Positions 53,352-60,360 of a stretch of 60,637 bases of DNA are shown in pieces. The translations under genes and the position numbers were made by a program. Within the stretch, counting starts at the first letter, position 1. Each line of letters begins with the position of its first letter. Under the pieces are notes generated by a model, which searched no databases, had not been told where the DNA came from, and saw only the letters and a list, made by a program, of their open reading frames with translations. Origin of the DNA: Flavobacterium tegetincola DSM 22377 (lineage in GTDB: Bacteria > Bacteroidota > Bacteroidia > Flavobacteriales > Flavobacteriaceae); NCBI RefSeq assembly GCF_000425485.1, contig NZ_AUDN01000027.1:1-60637 (forward strand), read 5' to 3'.

Positions 53352-55139
53352 CTACATTCGGTTCGGAACCGAAATTCCCAATAATTTAAAAGCTGATGCG
53401 ATAGTTTTACCCACCTTTTTAGAAAGTTGAACACGGAACATTTTTGCATTTTCATCATCAGAACCCAATATCGGCACGGTTTGATAAAATGAATTGTATT
53501 CCTTAACCAAGTCATACGTATAATTGGCAATCAAAGCTGGACTGTGATTTAGTGCTGCACTTTGAATTACTTCAGGATACGAAGCCAATACTTTAATCAA
53601 TTCTTTCTCCTTTTCATGCAACGTGATTTCGTTTGCTGAAAAAGTTTTCGAAGCAAAATCAAAATCTGCTTTTCTAATTATCGACTGAATTCGAGCATAA
53701 GTATATTGAATAAACGGACCTGTATTTCCTGCAAAATCAACTGATTCTTCTGGATTGAACAAAATTCGTTTTTTAGGGTCGACTTTTAAGATGTAATATT
53801 TCAACGCACCAAGTCCAATCGTTCGGTACAATTCGGTTTTTTCTTCTTCGCTGTATCCGTCTAATTTTCCTAAATCTTCAGAAATTGTTTGAGCCGTTTG
53901 CATCATTTCGTTCATCAAATCATCTGCATCCACAACCGTTCCTTCACGACTTTTCATTTTTCCGGAAGGCAAATCTACCATTCCGTATGACAAGTGGAAT
54001 AAGTTTTTAGACCAATCGAAACCTAATTTTTTCAGAATCAAAAACAACACTTTAAAGTGGTAATCTTGTTCGTTTCCAACGGTGTAAACCATTCCGCCAA
54101 CATCGGAAAAATCCTTCACACGTTGAATGGCAGTTCCAATATCTTGCGTCATGTAAACCGCAGTTCCATCCGAACGCAATACGATTTTTCGGTCCAAACC
54201 GTCTTCCGTTAAATCAATCCAAACCGAACCGTCAGGGTCTTTTTCAAAAATCCCTTTTTCCAATCCCATCTGAACGACTTCTTTTCCTAATAAATAGGTA
54301 TTGCTTTCGTAATAATACGAATCGAAATCGACACCCATATTTTGATACGTCGCTGCAAAACCATCATAAACCCATTGGTTCATAGTTTTCCAAAGTTCAA
54401 TAACTTCTGGTTTTCCAGCTTCCCAATCTAAAAGCATTTGTTGTGCTTCTAAAATTAAAGGTGCTTGTTTTTTAGCATTGTCTTCAGAAAGTCCCGTTGC
54501 CATCAATTCGCTAATTTGACCTTTATATGCTTGGTCAAATTTTACATAATAATTACCTACAATTTTATCTCCTTTTAAACCTGTAGATGCTGGAGTTTCT
54601 CCGTTTCCAAATTTTTGCCAAGCCAACATCGACTTGCAAATATGGATTCCACGGTCGTTGATGATTTGTGTTTTATATACTTTTTTACCTGAAGCTTTGA
54701 TGATTTCAGCGACAGAATATCCTAATAAGTTGTTTCTTACGTGACCTAAATGCAACGGTTTGTTGGTGTTTGGCGAAGAATATTCCACCATAACCGCTTT
54801 GTCAGCTGGATTGGGTTCAACCGTTCCAAACTTCTCATTTCCTTTTACAGCATTGAAGAAGTCCAAATAATAATTGGCAGAAATAACGATGTTCAAAAAT
54901 CCTGAAACTACATTGTACGCTTCAACTTCGGCAACATTTTCAACCAAGTACGTCCCGATTTTGTTTCCTAATTCAACAGGATTCCCTTTAATTACTTTCA
55001 ATAAAGGAAAAACAACCATCGTAATATCACCATCAAACTCCCTGCGTGTTGCTTGAAACTCAATTGTATCGATGTTGACTTCGAATAAAAGGGAAACCGC
55101 TTTTTTAATTTCGGGTGTTAAAATGGAAATAAGTGACAT
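53352..55139 (-). CDS. argS: Arginyl-tRNA synthetase
   Basis: A 595-residue class I aminoacyl-tRNA synthetase. The N-terminal Add1 domain precedes the HIGH motif in NKPLHLGHVRNNLLG, TQIINDRGIHICKSM, the catalytic-domain YTVGNEQDYHFKVLF, and LPSGKMKSREGTVV (KMSKS equivalent). The C-terminal DALR anticodon domain ends in LGISVPNRM. An ATG at 55163 lies within the promoter (55161-55168), so the ATG at 55139 (MSLISIL) is used. Confidence 0.97.
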   Translation of the reverse strand: MSLISILTPEIKKAVSLLFEVNIDTIEFQATRREFDGDITMVVFPLLKVIKGNPVELGNKIGTYLVENVAEVEAYNVVSGFLNIVISANYYLDFFNAVKGNEKFGTVEPNPADKAVMVEYSSPNTNKPLHLGHVRNNLLGYSVAEIIKASGKKVYKTQIINDRGIHICKSMLAWQKFGNGETPASTGLKGDKIVGNYYVKFDQAYKGQISELMATGLSEDNAKKQAPLILEAQQMLLDWEAGKPEVIELWKTMNQWVYDGFAATYQNMGVDFDSYYYESNTYLLGKEVVQMGLEKGIFEKDPDGSVWIDLTEDGLDRKIVLRSDGTAVYMTQDIGTAIQRVKDFSDVGGMVYTVGNEQDYHFKVLFLILKKLGFDWSKNLFHLSYGMVDLPSGKMKSREGTVVDADDLMNEMMQTAQTISEDLGKLDGYSEEEKTELYRTIGLGALKYYILKVDPKKRILFNPEESVDFAGNTGPFIQYTYARIQSIIRKADFDFASKTFSANEITLHEKEKELIKVLASYPEVIQSAALNHSPALIANYTYDLVKEYNSFYQTVPILGSDDENAKMFRVQLSKKVGKTIASAFKLLGISVPNRM

Positions 55140-55160
55140 AATTGTTATTTTTTTAGGGTG

Positions 55161-55168
55161 CAAAGATA
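55161..55168 (-). promoter_or_regulatory. Promoter -7 element of argS
   Basis: Minus-strand TATCTTTG followed by CACCC, 22 bases upstream of the chosen argS start; it decides between the two ATG codons. Confidence 0.7.
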
Positions 55169-55244
55169 ATCGGAATTACGGACTTTTGTATAGTATTAAA
55201 AGAATAATAAATAAGTGTATTTTTACATCTGAAAATCGAAAACC

Positions 55245-56219
55245 ATGAAGTTTTTTAATCAAGATATTATTACCGACCACAACAACTTTTGGCAGCATTC
55301 AAAAATCAAAGTTATTCTGTATTGGTCAATTGTGGTCTTATGTTTGGCAGGAATCTTATCACCACCATTGGCATTATTCATCGGAATTGTGATTGCTCAA
55401 GTAGGTCATCCTTACGCGAAGTTAAACAGCAAATTAACCTCTAAATTATTACAAATCTCAGTAGTAGGTTTAGGTTTCGGAATGAACTTAACAAGTGCCA
55501 TTAAAGCAGGCAAAGAAGGAATTCTGTTTACCGTAATTTCAATTTTCGGAACTTTAGTACTCGGTTATGGTCTGGGGAAAATCATGAAAATTGAAAAGAA
55601 AACATCGTTCTTAGTTTCTGCAGGAACAGCCATTTGTGGTGGAAGTGCTATTGCAGCTGTTTCACCAGTGATTAAAGCAAATGAAGAGCAAATATCCGCA
55701 TCTCTGGGAACTATATTTATTTTGAATGCCATTGCACTGTTCATTTTCCCGATTATTGGACATTATTTTGAACTGTCGCAACATCAATTTGGACTTTGGA
55801 GTGCCATTGCCATTCACGACACAAGTTCCGTTGTTGGTGCAGCAAGCAGTTATGGAGCCGAAGCTTTGCAAGTGGCTACAACCGTAAAGCTAGCGCGTGC
55901 TTTATGGATAATTCCTGTTGTTTATTTGGCAATGCAATTATTCAAAAACAAAGAAAGCAAAGCAAAGATACCTTATTTCATCGGATACTTTATTTTGGCG
56001 ATCATTGCCAATACCTATGTACCTTTTGTACAAAAAATCAGTCCTTACGTTGTTGATGCTTCTAAAATTGGCTTGACCCTAACCCTCTTTTTAATTGGAA
56101 CCAGTTTGTCAAGAAAAGTGATACAAGCCGTTGGTGTAAAACCCTTAATTCAGGGCGTTATTTTGTGGATTACAATTTCGGTTGCCGCCTTATATGTGGT
56201 GATTCATCTTTCCAATTAA
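55245..56219 (+). CDS. YeiH-family putative sulfate exporter
   Basis: A 324-residue inner-membrane protein of the UPF0324/YeiH family with about ten membrane segments. Family motifs are GLGFGMNLTSAIKAGKEG, SAGTAICGGSAIAAVSPVI, and AIHDTSSVVGAASSYG. The protein is presumed to move a small anion or sulfur compound, but transport has not been settled for the family. Single gene, divergent from argS; a terminator lies 150 bases downstream. Confidence 0.92.
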   Translation: MKFFNQDIITDHNNFWQHSKIKVILYWSIVVLCLAGILSPPLALFIGIVIAQVGHPYAKLNSKLTSKLLQISVVGLGFGMNLTSAIKAGKEGILFTVISIFGTLVLGYGLGKIMKIEKKTSFLVSAGTAICGGSAIAAVSPVIKANEEQISASLGTIFILNAIALFIFPIIGHYFELSQHQFGLWSAIAIHDTSSVVGAASSYGAEALQVATTVKLARALWIIPVVYLAMQLFKNKESKAKIPYFIGYFILAIIANTYVPFVQKISPYVVDASKIGLTLTLFLIGTSLSRKVIQAVGVKPLIQGVILWITISVAALYVVIHLSN

Positions 56220-56371
56220 AATAAATTTGAAAAAATATGTAACATTTAAAATGGTTCAGCGTCTATATAAGTATCGATCCTCAATCAATTAATTTAACAG
56301 AGTGATTCTGAAAAAAATTTGAGCCATTCAAATAGTTCTCAGAATAAATAGATTGCCGATTTAGTTAAATA

Positions 56372-56403
56372 AAAACCCCGAAAAGTGATGCTTTCGGGGT
56401 TTT
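56372..56403 (+). terminator. Terminator downstream of the YeiH gene
   Basis: AAAACCCCGAAA / TTTCGGGGTTTT, 12-bp perfect stem, 8-base loop. It is symmetrical enough to act on both strands, though the minus-strand gene fabH ends 160 bases away. Confidence 0.8.
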
Positions 56404-56462
56404 GCATTTTATTTCATAAGTACATTTTTACAGTGAATTCGAAAACTCAAAACTTCCCGAAT

Positions 56463-56560
56463 AAGTATTAATATTTAAATCTAAATGCTGAAATCTGAAT
56501 ACTCAAATCTTAATACTTAATACTCACATCTTAATACTTGATACTTAATACTTAATACAC
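56463..56560. repeat. Degenerate low-complexity tandem repeat
   Basis: Repeated units of the form CTTAATACT, CTGAATACT, CTTGATACT fill about 100 bases just past the fabH stop codon. Unit length varies around 9-11 bases. There is no coding potential. The rest of 56220-56566 contains only the terminator at 56372. Confidence 0.75.
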
Positions 56561-56566
56561 TAAAAA

Positions 56567-57577
56567 CTACCACTTCATAATCACACTTCCCCAAGTAAAC
56601 CCACTACCAAAAGCAGCAAGAACCACAGTGTCACCGGATTTAATTTTACCTTGTTCCCAAGCTTCTGTCAATGCAATTGGAATAGAAGCCGCCGTTGTAT
56701 TTCCGTATTTTTGAATATTATTAAATACTTGGTCGTCAGTCAACTTAAATTTAGACTGAATGAACTGTGAAATTCTCAAATTCGCTTGGTGCGGAATCAA
56801 CATATCAATGTCTGAAACCTCCAAATTATTCGCTTCCAAACCTTCTTGAATTACCTCAGCAAACCGAACTACGGCATTTTTAAACACAAATTGTCCATTC
56901 ATATACGGAAGATAACTTTCGTCATTTTCCTTGTCTTCTTCTTTTAAAATATCCGTAACCCATCTGCCGCCCATTCCCGGTGCTTTTACAATCAATTCTT
57001 CGGCATGTTGTCCTTCAGAATGCAAATGGGTCGACAAAATTCCAGTTGAATTATCCTCAGCACGACTCAAAACTGCCGCTCCTGCTCCATCACCAAAAAT
57101 TACCGAAACACCACGTCCACGCGTCGTCATGTCCAATCCAATCGATTGCACTTCCGAACCAATTACAAGAATATTTTTATACATTCCCGTCTTAATATAT
57201 TGATCGGCTACGGATATCGCATACACAAAACCCGAACATTGATTTCGCACGTCTAAAGCGCCAACGGTTCGTAAACCCAGTTCTTTTTGAACTGCAACTC
57301 CAGGTCCTGGAAAATAATAATCAGGACTCAACGTTGCAAAAACCACAAAGTCAATATCTTGATTTGCCACTCCCGAACGTTCAATTGCTATTCTCGCAGC
57401 CTTCACGCCCATTGAAGTTGTAGTATCTTCCCCACGAATAATGTGTCGGCGTTCCTGAATTCCCGTGCGTTCTTGAATCCATGCATCCGTAGTCTCGATA
57501 ATTTTAGACAAATCATCGTTTGTAACTATATTTTCTGGAACATAATACCCAAGTCCCGTTATTTTTGAATTATACAT
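56567..57577 (-). CDS. fabH: Beta-ketoacyl-ACP synthase III
   Basis: A 336-residue FabH that condenses a starter acyl-CoA with malonyl-ACP to begin fatty acid synthesis. The catalytic triad is visible: Cys in LDVRNQCSGFVYAIS, His in PHQANLRIS and Asn in KYGNTTAASIP. The N-terminus GLGYYVPENIVTNDDLSKII and the substrate-pocket ERTGIQERRH are standard. Branched starter use is common in this phylum but not readable here. An interspersed repeat and the accessory region begin just upstream. Confidence 0.96.
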   Translation of the reverse strand: MYNSKITGLGYYVPENIVTNDDLSKIIETTDAWIQERTGIQERRHIIRGEDTTTSMGVKAARIAIERSGVANQDIDFVVFATLSPDYYFPGPGVAVQKELGLRTVGALDVRNQCSGFVYAISVADQYIKTGMYKNILVIGSEVQSIGLDMTTRGRGVSVIFGDGAGAAVLSRAEDNSTGILSTHLHSEGQHAEELIVKAPGMGGRWVTDILKEEDKENDESYLPYMNGQFVFKNAVVRFAEVIQEGLEANNLEVSDIDMLIPHQANLRISQFIQSKFKLTDDQVFNNIQKYGNTTAASIPIALTEAWEQGKIKSGDTVVLAAFGSGFTWGSVIMKW

Positions 57578-57605
57578 ACACTAAAACTTATTACATTTTG
57601 CCTAC

Positions 57606-57637
57606 CAAAAATACTAACTTCTTAATTAAGAAGTCAA
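57606..57637 (-). promoter_or_regulatory. Promoter of fabH
   Basis: Minus-strand TATTTTTG (57606-57613), 21-base spacer, TTG at 57635-57637, 28 bases before the start codon. Confidence 0.65.
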
Positions 57638-57667
57638 AATTTTTAAATATTTTTAAAATTTGAAGCA

Positions 57668-57747
57668 TTTGGAGCTTTATCCAGCTATCCACTTTATCTT
57701 TTCCCTGCTAAAGAAGCAGGAAAAAGGATGCCGCTCCTATCTGGGCT
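57668..57747 (+). repeat. Interspersed hairpin repeat, copy 2
   Basis: Matches 5912-5993 at both ends (TTTGGAGCT...CCAGCTATCC and CTATCTGGGCTA) and in AAAGGAT, while the central stem is different: CCTGCT / AGCAGG with an AAAGA loop rather than GTCCCG / CGGGAC. Pairing is kept although the sequence changed. It marks the boundary between the core gene fabH and the cassette region. Confidence 0.8.
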
Positions 57748-57820
57748 AGGGGTTCTGTTTTCAGCAGCAAGTGCATCTTACTATAAAATCTTTTTGATCA
57801 TCCAGCTACTTGACTTCACT

Positions 57821-57938
57821 CCACAAAAAAAGAGGACAACTAAATCCTCTTTCATTTATTTTCTTAACTTGATACTACCTTCTTACTTGCAGTCGGTACC
57901 TAATTGGCTCTCCAAAGAAAACGGATCACACTGTTCAA
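57821..57938 (-). repeat. Paralogous 3' block A
   Basis: About 118 bases resembling 59453-59555: both begin CCACAAAAA, carry the hairpin at their start and end near CTGTTCAA, with diverged middles (CTCTCC...CGG). It lies downstream of the membrane-protein gene at 58021, as block B does downstream of the gene at 59615. Bases 57748-58020 hold no gene; a 93-codon plus-strand frame over this block is rejected. Confidence 0.7.
57829..57852 (-). terminator. Hairpin terminator in block A
   Basis: AAAGAGGA / TCCTCTTT stem with loop CAACTAAA. On the minus strand a T tract follows. It is identical to the hairpin at 59461-59484 except for one loop base. Confidence 0.75.
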
Positions 57939-58020
57939 TAAAAGCTTCCTCACTTCATCTGTTCGACCAATTATTAGTCGTAGCAAATACAACCAATGCT
58001 GGGCTGTGATTTACCGATAC

Positions 58021-58455
58021 TTATTTTAACCAATTTTTCTTAATTCCATAGCTTGAAAACCACACAAGAAACAGTCCAAAAACCACTACCATAATTGGCA
58101 TTGTTGCTGCTTGTCCTACTCCATATACTTCCACTGATTTTGTAAAAAACAGGTTGTGCGTCATTTGTGGTACTATTGCCAATAAAGAAATAATAAAAGC
58201 CGTTTTAGACCACTTCTTTTTTAATAGCAAACCTACAGCACCAAGCAATCCGCCAAATACAGCAATTGCAAATACAATCGTAGTCCATATTGGATAATCT
58301 CCATACAATTCTCTTTCTTGTATTGGTAAGAGTGCTAAATCTTCTTCTGAAATAAAAGTGTGTGCAAAGAATGAAATAACACCCATACTATTCCACAATA
58401 AAAAGAATACAGCTGTAACCCAAAACCAAATGGGGATTTTAATTTTATTTTCCAT
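58021..58455 (-). CDS. Small four-helix membrane protein (cassette gene A)
   Basis: A 144-residue protein with four membrane segments: IPIWFWVTAVFFLLWNSMGV, TTIVFAIAVFGGLLGAVGLL, AFIISLLAIVPQMTHNLFF and MPIMVVVFGLFLVWFSSYG. I recognise the type from Bacteroidota genomes, where similar proteins are sometimes labelled sugar transporter without evidence. No catalytic residues are seen. MENKIKIP at 58455 is chosen; the frame opens at 58497 with an atypical basic stretch that overlaps the intergenic repeat. It is the gene of the array farthest from the recombinase. Confidence 0.8.
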   Translation of the reverse strand: MENKIKIPIWFWVTAVFFLLWNSMGVISFFAHTFISEEDLALLPIQERELYGDYPIWTTIVFAIAVFGGLLGAVGLLLKKKWSKTAFIISLLAIVPQMTHNLFFTKSVEVYGVGQAATMPIMVVVFGLFLVWFSSYGIKKNWLK

Positions 58456-58503
58456 AATTATTTTTCTTTTTGTAACACTGTTTTTACTAGTAGACAAAAT
58501 TGT

Positions 58504-58638
58504 CCCTAACGTGTTTGTGTATGGACCGTTGCCTATTAAAGTACGAACCTTTCCAAGTACAAATCTACGTGAAAATTACGCAGGAACTTTCTAAATAAGT
58601 ACAGACCCAGCAATATTTTATACATGGTATTGTAAAAC
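58504..58638 (-). repeat. attC-like intergenic site between genes A and B
   Basis: A 135-base non-coding spacer. On the minus strand it starts with GTTTTACAATACC after gene B and ends with CACGTTAGGG before gene A. Its ends are imperfect inverted repeats, both carrying AACGT next to TTT and TA. Inside, CTGCGT pairs with ACGTAG around a 7-base loop and TTCC with GGAA. The form recalls an integron attC site; the terminal GTTAGGG approaches but does not exactly match the classical GTTRRRY core. Confidence 0.5.
58630..58638. repeat. Left arm of the inverted repeat enclosing gene B
   Basis: Plus-strand TTGTAAAAC, 10 bases beyond the gene B stop codon. It is the exact reverse complement of GTTTTACAA at 59260-59268. 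Confidence 0.65.
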
Positions 58639-58648
58639 GTTTTTCCTT

Positions 58649-59242
58649 TTAGTCAATTCCTAAATCGTTTGTAATTGTATGCTTTAGTTCAATTTCGCTT
58701 ATTGGTATTCCCATATTCTCACTTATTATTCCTGAAATAATTCTCTCAACCTCGTATTTATTTTTGATTTTTTGAATGTCAATAATCTGCTCGAAATTTA
58801 AAGATATTGTCCAATCTATTAAATTTTTAACTGTGCCTTTAGTCACCGGTGTATTTCTTTTGATAGTCTTAATTCCAAAAATTTTTACGTGAGAGTTTAG
58901 ATTCGGATTGAAGTCAATAGCAACTAATTCAGGTAATTTGAGTCCAAGTTCAGCTTCTAATCGATTCCAATTTATTTTCAATTCCGATTGAGTGAGCAAA
59001 TCCGATATTTTGCTTGTAGGCTTTATTTCTAATTCAGTCAAATTCAAGTTTTGAAACGCTTTTCGAATGCGGTAAAACACGATTTGAGTTAAGCATTTAT
59101 CTGTCGGATTCAGTGAAATTTTACTATATACACAATCTGCAAAGTCTTGTACAGTAGCAATTTTTTCAGCTTCAGAATCCTCAATTCGTATTCCAAATTT
59201 ATTCTCAACTGACATAAGTAATTCTACAGAATCTAATCCCAT
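58649..59242 (-). CDS. Circularly permuted ACP-like protein (cassette gene B)
   Basis: A 197-residue protein. It begins MGLDSVELLMSVENKFGI...AEKIATVQDF, the acyl-carrier-protein sequence from its phosphopantetheine serine (Ser5, in LDSVEL) through the last helix. It ends VERIISGIISENMGIPISEI...TITNDLGID, the ACP first helix and loop up to the residue before that serine. The chain thus has the two ACP halves in reverse order, joined by about 120 residues with a CLTQIVFYRIRKAF block and an interior second-domain-like part. The start is firm: a stop codon lies five codons upstream. I believe relatives exist as uncharacterised ACP-like proteins. An ACP truncated at both ends is the alternative. 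Confidence 0.75.
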   Translation of the reverse strand: MGLDSVELLMSVENKFGIRIEDSEAEKIATVQDFADCVYSKISLNPTDKCLTQIVFYRIRKAFQNLNLTELEIKPTSKISDLLTQSELKINWNRLEAELGLKLPELVAIDFNPNLNSHVKIFGIKTIKRNTPVTKGTVKNLIDWTISLNFEQIIDIQKIKNKYEVERIISGIISENMGIPISEIELKHTITNDLGID

Positions 59243-59259
59243 TCCCGGTTTTTTTTAGT

Positions 59260-59268
59260 GTTTTACAA
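59260..59268. repeat. Right arm of the inverted repeat enclosing gene B
   Basis: Plus-strand GTTTTACAA, 18 bases upstream of the gene B start codon, complementary to TTGTAAAAC at 58630-58638. Confidence 0.65.
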
Positions 59269-59452
59269 CTGTTAAATAATCGCAAGTCCACACAACTTTT
59301 TCAAAGTTATCCTTCCCAACGTACTATTCAGTTAGCCTTGTACATTAATTTAACAAACATAACCATAATTATGCATTTTCAGTTACAGCATTCCGTAATT
59401 AATAAAAAATACATCACCAAACCCTTCTTACCCTCTCCTTTCCTGACATTAC
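59269..59452. other. Spacer between genes B and C
   Basis: No gene. On the minus strand ACGTTGGGAAGG (59312-59323) and AGGCTAACTG (59330-59339) resemble recombination-core sequences of the GTTRRR and YYAAC types. The remainder is AT-rich and featureless. Confidence 0.4.
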
Positions 59453-59555
59453 CCCACAAAAAAGAGGATAACTAAATCCTCTTTCTATTCTTAAAAATAC
59501 TTGATAGTGACAGAATGTAATCGGTTCTCCCGAAAAAACGGGACAGGCTGTTCAA
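59453..59555 (-). repeat. Paralogous 3' block B
   Basis: Resembles 57821-57938. It contains the hairpin at 59461-59484, then TCGGTTCTCCCG-AAAAAA-CGGGA, a second small hairpin (TCCCG/CGGGA), and ends CTGTTCAA. Located downstream of gene C on the minus strand. Confidence 0.7.
59461..59484 (-). terminator. Hairpin terminator in block B
   Basis: AAAGAGGA / TCCTCTTT stem, loop TAACTAAA, minus-strand T tract. It differs from the block A hairpin by one loop base. Confidence 0.75.
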
Positions 59556-59600
59556 CACAGGGTTCATTGTTCGTTCTCCGAACGCAACGAAACCTTAACT

Positions 59601-59613
59601 GTTAGCAGTAGCC
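59601..59613. repeat. Left arm of the inverted repeat enclosing gene C
   Basis: GTTAGCAGTAGCC, ending one base before the gene C stop codon. It is the reverse complement, at 12 of 13 positions, of 60160-60172. Confidence 0.75.
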
Positions 59614-59614
59614 T

Positions 59615-60139
59615 TTATTCTTCTAAGTAGATAAAATTTAGAGAACCAACTTTCATTTGCTTTTCAAAATTTTGATCATTCTGATATTCACTTGTCGGAA
59701 CATTTAATTCGATCGTATCATTATCTAATTTTCGTAGTATTTCAATAGAATATTTATTAGCAATTTTTTTCTTTTCTGGATAATTTAGTTTTATGATTTT
59801 TCCAGAAAGTAAATATTCTTTCTGTTTTCCAATTTTATTATTTATTATCATTAAAATACCTTGAAATGAAATAAAACTGAGCATTCCAATAATAATTGAC
59901 ATTACAGAAAACAATAAAATATTTTTCCAAATCTCAATTTTCTTTTCTTTTTGACCAAAACTTGCCCGGTATGCATAATATATTGCAAAGAAAATTATTG
60001 GAATCAAGCACCACTTTAATGTAGTTCTCATTGTTTGGCTTACAGCAATATAATCTACAGAATACATTCCATAGATTCCAATTGTGACAAAAAGTATAAA
60101 TGGAATTATTAAGTTTAAATCCTTCTTTATAATGGTCAT
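59615..60139 (-). CDS. Hypothetical membrane protein (cassette gene C)
   Basis: A 174-residue protein of no family I recognise. Three membrane segments are predicted (LIIPFILFVTIGIYGMYSV, TLKWCLIPIIFFAIYYAY, ILLFSVMSIIIGMLSFISF), then a soluble C-terminal domain of about 75 residues with predicted strands (SGKIIKLNYPEKKKIANKY, DTIELNVPTS, VGSLNFIYLEE). The gene is very AT-rich. It is enclosed by a 13-bp inverted repeat: one arm touches its stop codon and the other lies 20 bases before its start. It is the array gene nearest the recombinase and reads away from it. Confidence 0.75.
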   Translation of the reverse strand: MTIIKKDLNLIIPFILFVTIGIYGMYSVDYIAVSQTMRTTLKWCLIPIIFFAIYYAYRASFGQKEKKIEIWKNILLFSVMSIIIGMLSFISFQGILMIINNKIGKQKEYLLSGKIIKLNYPEKKKIANKYSIEILRKLDNDTIELNVPTSEYQNDQNFEKQMKVGSLNFIYLEE

Positions 60140-60159
60140 TTTTCAACGATATTTTCTGA

Positions 60160-60172
60160 GGTTACTGCTAAC
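60160..60172. repeat. Right arm of the inverted repeat enclosing gene C
   Basis: GGTTACTGCTAAC, 20 bases upstream of the gene C start codon; pairs with 59601-59613 with one mismatch. Confidence 0.75.
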
Positions 60173-60324
60173 GTTTCGCCACTTTGATATGGCTGGAAGT
60201 TCGTAACCGCTCAATTTTCGGCTGAACGAAAACTTAATGTGAAACGGTAATTCCACTAAACTCCAGCTAGCTCAAAACAGCTGTTGAACTAAACCTTCGG
60301 TAGCGTATTACCTGAAAATGTTAG
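60168..60324 (-). repeat. attC/attI-like site beside the recombinase gene
   Basis: A 157-base non-coding segment whose ends are inverted: CTAACGTTTCG at 60168-60178 and GAAAATGTTAG at 60314-60324 pair at most positions. Internal self-complementary parts include AAGTT and AACTT flanking CGT/ACG. It separates the divergent gene C and recombinase gene, the place an integron would keep its primary attachment site. Confidence 0.5.
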
Positions 60325-60360
60325 TCCTTTGTAAAACTAATTAAAAATTAATTACAATGA

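Noticed and set aside
57728..58009. 93-codon plus-strand frame
   Set aside because: It covers the interspersed repeat, the terminator hairpin and block A, all of which are better explained as non-coding.
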